Source: Coniochaeta sp. PMI_546 | Taxonomy: Eukaryota > Ascomycota > Sordariomycetes > Coniochaetales > Coniochaetaceae | Length of the DNA stretch: 64,000 bases | Direction of reading: 5' to 3' | Assembly (NCBI GenBank): GCA_021432605.1 | Contig: MU271155.1 | Location: 537,631-601,630, forward strand | Shown here: piece after piece, positions 58,240-64,000 of the stretch | How positions within the stretch are numbered: the stretch's first letter is position 1 | How the letters are laid out: each line of letters starts with the position of its first letter | Made by a program: the position numbers and the translations under genes | Notes under the pieces: model-generated | Database searches by the model: none | Told to the model about the DNA's origin: nothing | The model's input: only the letters and a program-made list of their open reading frames with translations

Positions 58240-59758
58240 GATGTGCTACAGCGCTACGCCAACGTCCCGGATAATGGACATGCGGGTATGTCAACTGAAG
58301 GAGGTTGTTTTTGGAGCGGCGAGAGGTCCGGGGTTCTGCCGCCCGGGGCGGTGTGGAGATGATTCCCCCCCCCCCTCCCCCCCCGAAAATAGGGCTTAGT
58401 CAGCTCCGGCCAAAAGACTGCCGGATGCCTTCCATGTAGCCCCCAGTCTCCATGAGCTCACTGAGTGTACTGCAACTGCCCATCCAAGCTGGGCGTAAGT
58501 ACATACAAGGCTATGACAGTTCTCCGGATCATGGAAGTCTGTGATTACATCCATATTGGTTGGTGACCTATATGTACCCTCACCTACAGTTACTATCTTT
58601 ATCTATATCCTCTCGCTTCCGAAAGCAATCATGTCACAATGGTTCCAGTATCACTGCAGATAAAGTCTGGCTTGCCCACTGACACACATCCGTCTCACAA
58701 CCTTTCTCTAAACTAGGAAGCTAGTTCTGTGGCTCTCCACCGGGACATCGACCAGGCTGGAGATCTGACGTTCTTCACATTCTTCGAAAGACAACTTCGT
58801 CGATAGTAGGACAGTCTCCTGCTATTGCGTAACCATGAAACTATGCACACAAGCTGGCTCATAGCAAGCGCAATGGGCGGCAGCTTTACGAGGAAACTGG
58901 AGCGGTTGCATTCAATGGACAATCGCCGGATCTCATCCTTGTGGGCTAGAACCGGTGCGATCGTCGACGGCACCCACCCTATCATAGGCCGCACCCTTTC
59001 CCTTGAGTCTCTCGAACAAACAGACAGTTGAATTGGAGAGCCCTTCCAATGATTTCAGGCGGTAACGAACTGGCCTGTACAAGTTTATGTTGTTATTCTC
59101 CTGAAGTGGCTCGACCCGCATGTTGAGGTGAGATCTGGGACTAATCGCGCAAAGACATTTCCCTCCTCAAGCACCGTAGCCGAACCTTGGACATCGAAGT
59201 TATGGATGGATGATGGAAGTATAGGGGCAGCTGCGTGAAATTCGGATGCCACGATGTGGGTTCTTGGGATTGCTGGAAGAGTAAACCCATCATTCACGAG
59301 GCACCCGTCCACACGCAGTTTACCTCTGGCCTTTGTTGATACAAGTCCGAAGATGGTCGCTGCAAACAGCAGTCTGGGGATGCTATAGGACCAAATCTGG
59401 AGGTACCAAAATTCCAAGTGTACTCCGAGATCTCTGTGGTTTCACTAGCCTTAACTCTGCCAGCCTTTGTTTTTCTTATTCCCTTGCCGGTCGTTACTTT
59501 CATCTTATCTCTACCGAACATCCTGTCGGCCTTTCAGGCTCTGAGCAACACGCAGCTTGTACCTTTCAACTCATCAACTTCCCTTCGCGGTCTAAATCTT
59601 CTTCCCATCCAAAATGACAACTCTTTCGTCTTCACAACTCACTCGATCCATTCAATAAGGGCCTGTTGAAGAAACTGACGGGTATTGAAATCGTTTTCCC
59701 ATCAGCCACCATCGGCAGCTCAGGAAGGGAGTAGTACATCGGGATGTCTATTTGAGAG
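58240..59758. other. Intergenic, possible decayed gene on minus strand
   Basis: Contains a poly-C tract and several short minus-strand frames (58713-58994, 59085-59417, 59294-59521). Adjoining pieces read like protein (for example LPSSIHNFDVQGSATVLEEG), but no start, splice path or family could be found. It may be gene debris like its neighbours to the right. Confidence 0.35.
58365..58384. repeat. Poly-C tract
   Basis: Eleven C, one T, eight C. A slippage-prone homopolymer about 130 bp upstream of the membrane-protein start codon on its template side (poly-G on the coding strand). Confidence 0.85.
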
Positions 59759-61514
59759 ATGGACTCTGAGACGCTCAGATTGATTTTGCGCTTTCAGCTC
59801 GAAAACCTCGAGGAATTCAGGGCCAAGAAAGAAAACTGCCGGGGAGGCAAAGTTTCGGACGCACAGCTGGGAATCGATGCGTCTCAGAATGAGTTCGTAG
59901 TACAAGAACAGCTTGTCGCCGACGTCGCGATGTCCAGACAGCATTGCTCGAGCTATCGAGTGAGACGTCCACCTAACCAACTCGCTTGCGCCTAACCGGG
60001 TCTTCTGCGCGATCCACGTCGCCACTAACAGCGGAGACTTGCACCCAGACAACGACAACTCAGAGGGTACTTTCAACTTGTCTCCTTAGCTACAGCCGCA
60101 GATAAGGACACGCTAAACTCGGCAGCACTGACTTGGCATCACGGAGGTACCTCCTCCAGATGCTTGGGTTGCTTCTCTGCAGCTCTGGGTAGCAACAATC
60201 CTGGACAATAAGCTAGAGACCTCGGACTGCGCAAATTGTACGACTCAGACTTCCTCCAAGCGCCCCAATCTCTTCACCAACAAGCCTCGGCGAGAACCAT
60301 GCAAAGCTGTTTACGGGTCCGGACAAACCCCCGAAATGGGCCAAGTATGTATCGGATCTGACCTCAGGAGAGATTCCATTATATTCAGAAGCAACCCTGC
60401 AGAGCAGTACTGAGGTTGAGAGCCACGTGTGAGGACCTACCAAGCTTGACGGAAGCGTTTCTTGCCATCATGCGCCGCTGTCGTATGGAGGCTTGCCTAA
60501 TGAAGCCGACTTTCACACCTAGGCTGCGAGCTTGGCGAACCTAGCATGTTCAGCAAAGGCTCAAGAGATCAGATCGACCGTTCAATGCGATAGTTGCCGC
60601 GAAGAGCTCGATTCTCGGGATCTATCACAGTGTGATTGTCCTCACAGGTACTGCCGCAAGTGCATTGGAGCACTTGTTTCGAGATTGCTTGACTAAAGAG
60701 GGCATGTTCCCTCCACGCTGCTGCCAGCAAGAGCTTCCACTGGACCAGGAATTCTTGTCTGGGTAATTGATCGAGCAGCTCAGAGCCAAGAATTGGAGTT
60801 TGAATGCCCAGACCGTACAGACTGTCATCAATCATCTTGCACATCATTCAATCCCCGACAGTCTATCCAGAGCAATATTGAGACATGCGACAAATGTCTC
60901 AAGTAGACTTCCGCTGTGTGCAAGGTCGCCACGCATGATCGCGACTGTCCTCCAGACGATAACGTGCTCGAGATACTTCGTATTACGGAGAAGAATGGAA
61001 GGAAGAAATGTTCATCGTGTCACATGGCCGTGGAATTTACGTTCGGGTGCGATCATATCAATAAGGTAGGTTGTGGTTTCTTCAACTTTCAAGTAGACAG
61101 GAATGTTCATACTGGGTCCCTCCCTATGCTGTCACTTAATCCTAGCATGTTTGTGCAAAGCGCGATTCTGCGATTCTGCTAACTTTGTGGACGATAATGG
61201 CGAACATGCAAATACCCTTTCTGGGGCGAAGAGTACCTGCTAGCTTATGGACCGCACCAAATGTTGCCGTCAACGGTGCCGCTGCCCGAAGACCTAATGC
61301 AGAAACGAACAGGACTGCGGTTGTAGACCGGGTTAAGCGCAACCTGGTACGGAATGCTCATGGCCGCCACATCAGCTGGACGTGTTGCCGCGGTAGGCAC
61401 GAATGCGAGCAGTGTCACGACGTTCCTCCGGTGTTCATGTTTGAATGCCATGGTTGCAGCATATTAGCCAGTGGCCGTTGCAAATACCACCGGCTCTTAG
61501 GTGCCCACCTTTAA
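59759..61514 (+). pseudogene. RBR (RING-IBR-RING) ubiquitin-ligase pseudogene
   Basis: Recognisable pieces follow one another in the plus strand but in different frames. An N-terminal helix starts at ATG 59759 (MDSETLRLILRFQLENLEEF). A RING1-like run lies from about 60586 (CDSCREEL, CDCPHRYCRKC); its own frame stops at about 60691, while the continuation MFPPRCCQQELPL is in the next frame. A stop (60764-60766) follows, then IEQLRAKNW, then a shift to FECPDRTDCH. Next come a TAG at 60904-60906, VCKVATHDRDCP and CSSCHMAVEFTFGCDHIN (IBR/RING2). An intron-like gap leads to CLCKARFC, and the C-terminal CRGRHECEQCH...FECHGC block ends at 61514. Active relatives join ubiquitin to substrates through a RING2 Cys. 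At least two frameshifts and several stops mean no functional product. Confidence 0.75.
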
Positions 61515-62007
61515 ACAGGATTTCAACGGAGTTCCGTCGTTCAGTCGGTCTCGGATTTTAGGATGATGAGTAGGTTGGTCAGGCTATCGAGATGTGGAGC
61601 TGCCGGAAGACTGGGACGGCTCGTCTGGCTTGAGTAGCGTTGTGTACCATGTAAGGAGGAAGGAACTTACAGATCATGAGGAATGATGGCATTGGTGGCA
61701 AGCAAGGACTCAATGTGCCAGTACTGTATAAGTGAAGTAACCATGGAGATTTTCTCGATTGTTCTGTCCAAACGATAGCCGTTGTTGCCTTCCGTGCCAC
61801 AGTTCCTTGAGCTATTATCGTGACTTTCTTCTCATCCGCGGGTTTCTTGCCTGCTAGCTTCCATTGATCTAAGGTATTCCGTCGAACTTCTCCATGTCTC
61901 TTTACTTGCATTCTAGAGCGACCAAACAATCACCTACATATTGGTCTATCCTGGATATTCGTATTCATCGGATCACGCCAGCCTATTAGACGCCATCGAG
62001 CGGAACC
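61515..62007. other. Intergenic between two disrupted genes
   Basis: No supported gene; short minus-strand frame at 61579-61929 not considered coding. Confidence 0.5.
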
Positions 62008-63443
62008 ATGAGCGGAAATGCTGAAATCCGTACACGGTACGGACCGTTCGGCGACAAGTTCTCCCCTCTGCCACGACCGACAGGCGATCAGAATGGTTAC
62101 AAGCCTCCAAGTCAAGCAGCTGAGAACAGAACCTGTGCTGAGTGTCAAGGAAAGGGATGTGCCGTCGAGTGCATGTTGTGCAATGGGGATTCTGTCAATC
62201 CTGGGAAAATCGAAATCTGTGTCTCGTACTGTAGCCACGAATGCCGGGTGCGTCACCGATCCGCACATGTCGAATCCTGCTACAATCGAAAGAGGTTCGC
62301 AAGAGCGGTCGACTTCTTCGCAGACATCTGGGCTGCGTACCAAAGGGAAACCTACCATCTCAACCCGGTGAAGTACTACTCGGAGCAAGACAACGGATAC
62401 ATCGACCTTGCACTTGACGATACGATCCCTGATTCGCGCGGTTGGCGAGGCGAATTTTACACAGTAAGGTTCCCCGAAGATATCAGCAATATGCCCAAAG
62501 ACGTGTCATGGATTGCTAGGCAAGCTGTGCTGTTTGATCACCAGTCCGTTGACGTGTAGGAAACGGGCTCGGCATTGGTTCGATACCTCCTGATGCGTAA
62601 GTTGCGTTATCCTGGCTATCTGTGCTGCTCATTCTCCAACGATATCTCTCTGACCCTACGGACCAAGCAGCTTTCTGCCTACGATTAGAGGAAGCCTACG
62701 TTGTACCGAAAGACCCGTCAAAGGTCGTTCGCTGGAATACGGGCCGGAGGACCGTTCGGGAGTACATGGTTCTTCGAGCTACTTTGGAAACAGGCGAGCA
62801 ATTCGTCGTCGACTTCACACATAATCAATGGGGATGGGACGAATGCCTTTACGACTGGGACACTTTTGTGGCCCTCCGTACCAGCTCCGTCATAGACATT
62901 GCGCCCATCGGCCAGTGGTGCAACACCACCTGCCGGGCAAGAAACATTGCACCTGCACCCAACAGCTACGATTTTGGCATCATGATGCTCCGCAAGGATG
63001 TCATGAAATCGGTCGTGGAGGAACTCGAGCAATCACTCTCGCCGTATCGAGACTTGGAGAGCTTGCTCAGGCTGACCACAGCCACCTTGACGAGCAAATG
63101 CGAGGACATACGTAATGAGATTGAGATAGCCATCCAGAAAAAGCAGGCCGAACATGCCTATAGGGGTTTTGGACGAATCTATTTCGAAGAAGGCGAGCAC
63201 TTTTGGAAGCAAGGTAGAGCCGATCTCTGGAGGACGGCGTCGTGGACGCACAATGTAGTGGTAACCCCAGGCGGGGCTGCACGACATCGCGGTATATGGT
63301 TTTCGAAGAAGGATTATGATGAGCTGCAGGGTAACATTGTTGCGCTCAAGAGGGCTTGGGCCGAGAGAATGCGGGAGGCAGCTCTCGAGCTAGAGGTCGA
63401 CTTCAACACGTCAGTTTCGTTTGGGTCAAGATTTCCTTTATGA
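62008..63443 (+). pseudogene. MYND-type zinc-finger protein gene with one in-frame TAG
   Basis: The best model is exon 1 62008-62596, a 74-bp phase-1 intron (GTAAGT, CTGAC, GCAG) and exon 2 62671-63443, 454 codons. The only lesion is TAG at 62557-62559 (codon 184). Beyond it the frame stays open (ETGSALVRYLLM) up to the donor, and exon 2 continues FCLRLEEAYVVPKDPSKVVRW. The N-terminal domain has the MYND-like Cys/His set: CAECQGKGC, VECMLC, YCSHECRVRHRSAHVESC. The second half has helical and mixed sequence (QFVVDFTHNQWGWDECLYDW) typical of fungal MYND-like orphans. CAG to TAG is a C-to-T change at CpA, as RIP produces. An alternative intron could remove the stop (GTAAGG at 62465 to TAG at 62559), but it would delete well-formed coding sequence. 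Confidence 0.62.
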
Positions 63444-63788
63444 GTATCACTACTGAAGGTTTAGAAGCATTGTACGGCTGACATGGTTAGACTAGAGACA
63501 GACACTAACTGTCCTCCTGCCTCAGCTTAGCTAGGCCTAGCGGTTTGTTACATGTAATGTTCTTTTGAGCTTTTTCTTGCTTTGACTTGGAGTGTAACCT
63601 ACATAGGTGAGCATAAATAATGATCATGTCAATTTTACTGCGTGTGGCATCATTTGAACTAAATATTGGTATAGAGCTGGAATAGGTGTATGCTGCGGTC
63701 TGCAGCTCCAGCCAGAGAGTGAGTTGAAGTGGGGTAACTCTCTGTGCAATAAGGACTTGTTTAAGACGAGCGCTAGCAAATAAGCTGC
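63444..63788. other. Intergenic, tRNA 5' flank
   Basis: No supported gene. A minus-strand frame reading across the tRNA is an artefact of the tRNA sequence. Confidence 0.6.
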
Positions 63789-63860
63789 GGATCGATAGCT
63801 CAGCGGTAGAGCGAGAGATTGCAGATCTCTAGGTCCCGTGTTCAATCCACGGTCGGTCCT
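63789..63860 (+). tRNA. tRNA-Cys (anticodon GCA)
   Basis: A 72-nt cloverleaf without intron. The 7-bp acceptor stem pairs GGATCGA with TCGGTCC (one T-G pair), with T as discriminator. The D arm is GCTC/GAGC with AGCGGTA. The anticodon stem AGAGA/TCTCT encloses TTGCAGA, anticodon GCA at 63821-63823. The T arm is CCGTG/CACGG with loop TTCAATC. A short T run (63870-63873) can end Pol III transcription. It decodes UGC/UGU cysteine codons. Confidence 0.95.
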
Positions 63861-64000
63861 TCGCTTCACTTTTGGCAGTCCTTGCTTTTGACACCCCAAG
63901 TAAGTGCTCTGAGTCGGATTTTCCTTACATTAGATTACCACCGCACTAAGGCTGTTGTAGAATTATAATATTTAGAGGGCATAATTTAAGGGTAAAATGA
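63861..64000. other. Window end, AT-rich, nothing coding seen
   Basis: The last 80 bases are strongly AT-rich. No gene or repeat was recognised. Confidence 0.5.

Noticed and set aside
58713-59521. Minus-strand frames that might form one gene
   Set aside because: Pieces read somewhat like protein, but no start, splice path or family was found; listed only as possible debris.
63624-63899. 91-codon minus-strand frame across the tRNA
   Set aside because: The central part is the reverse complement of tRNA-Cys, a known source of spurious ORFs.

Overview
The window is nuclear DNA of a filamentous ascomycete, most likely a Sordariomycete. The protein genes are split by short introns (50-90 bp) with GT/GC donors, CTAAC or CTGAC branch sites and AG ends. 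Intergenic gaps run from 0.4 to 2.5 kb. A Neurospora-type 26-residue metallothionein, a fungal vWA-Hint protein, dysferlin-domain peroxin and RPL13 all fit. No virus, plasmid, CRISPR or bacterial operon was seen. Splice sites were worked out by hand and checked for frame, so exon limits are predictions.

Layout. 0-7 kb: a 5'-truncated nuclear-looking protein and a PEX23/24-type peroxin. 7-13 kb: sparse DNA, a tiny copper metallothionein, an orphan basic protein, and a secreted TAP-type alpha/beta-hydrolase with six exons. 14-19.4 kb: a tandem array on the minus strand of at least four small, all-helical, Trp-rich proteins that I do not recognise, plus a remnant of a fifth. 21-31 kb: a flavin monooxygenase, a large leucine-rich-repeat protein, a GPI-type serine-rich wall protein and a coiled-coil protein. 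31-41 kb: a 3-ketoacyl-CoA thiolase, a dynamin-like GTPase of the SLIP-GC type in six exons, and a vWA protein carrying a Hedgehog/intein-like Hint domain. 42.8 kb: a 33-residue putative zinc protein. 44-53 kb: housekeeping genes (RPL13, an ARM-repeat GDS-like protein, mitochondrial ribosomal mL50, a COX14-like mitochondrial membrane protein) and a regulator-like orphan. 55-58 kb: DAHP synthase with a CPC1/GCN4-type site, and a cysteine-rich type I membrane protein. 58.7-63.5 kb: a decaying accessory stretch with a broken RBR ubiquitin-ligase gene and a MYND-finger gene interrupted by one TAG. 63.8 kb: tRNA-Cys(GCA).

The genes are not one pathway. The best candidate for an undescribed system is the 14-19.4 kb array: the copies share a phase-0 terminal intron, a conserved Trp-rich block, a Trp-Cys-containing last exon in two copies, and similar TATA-to-ATG spacing. 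Other points of interest are three GC-AG introns with the same GCAAGT donor, the Hint protein with all expected catalytic residues, the single-stop MYND gene, and two genes too short for routine gene finders.
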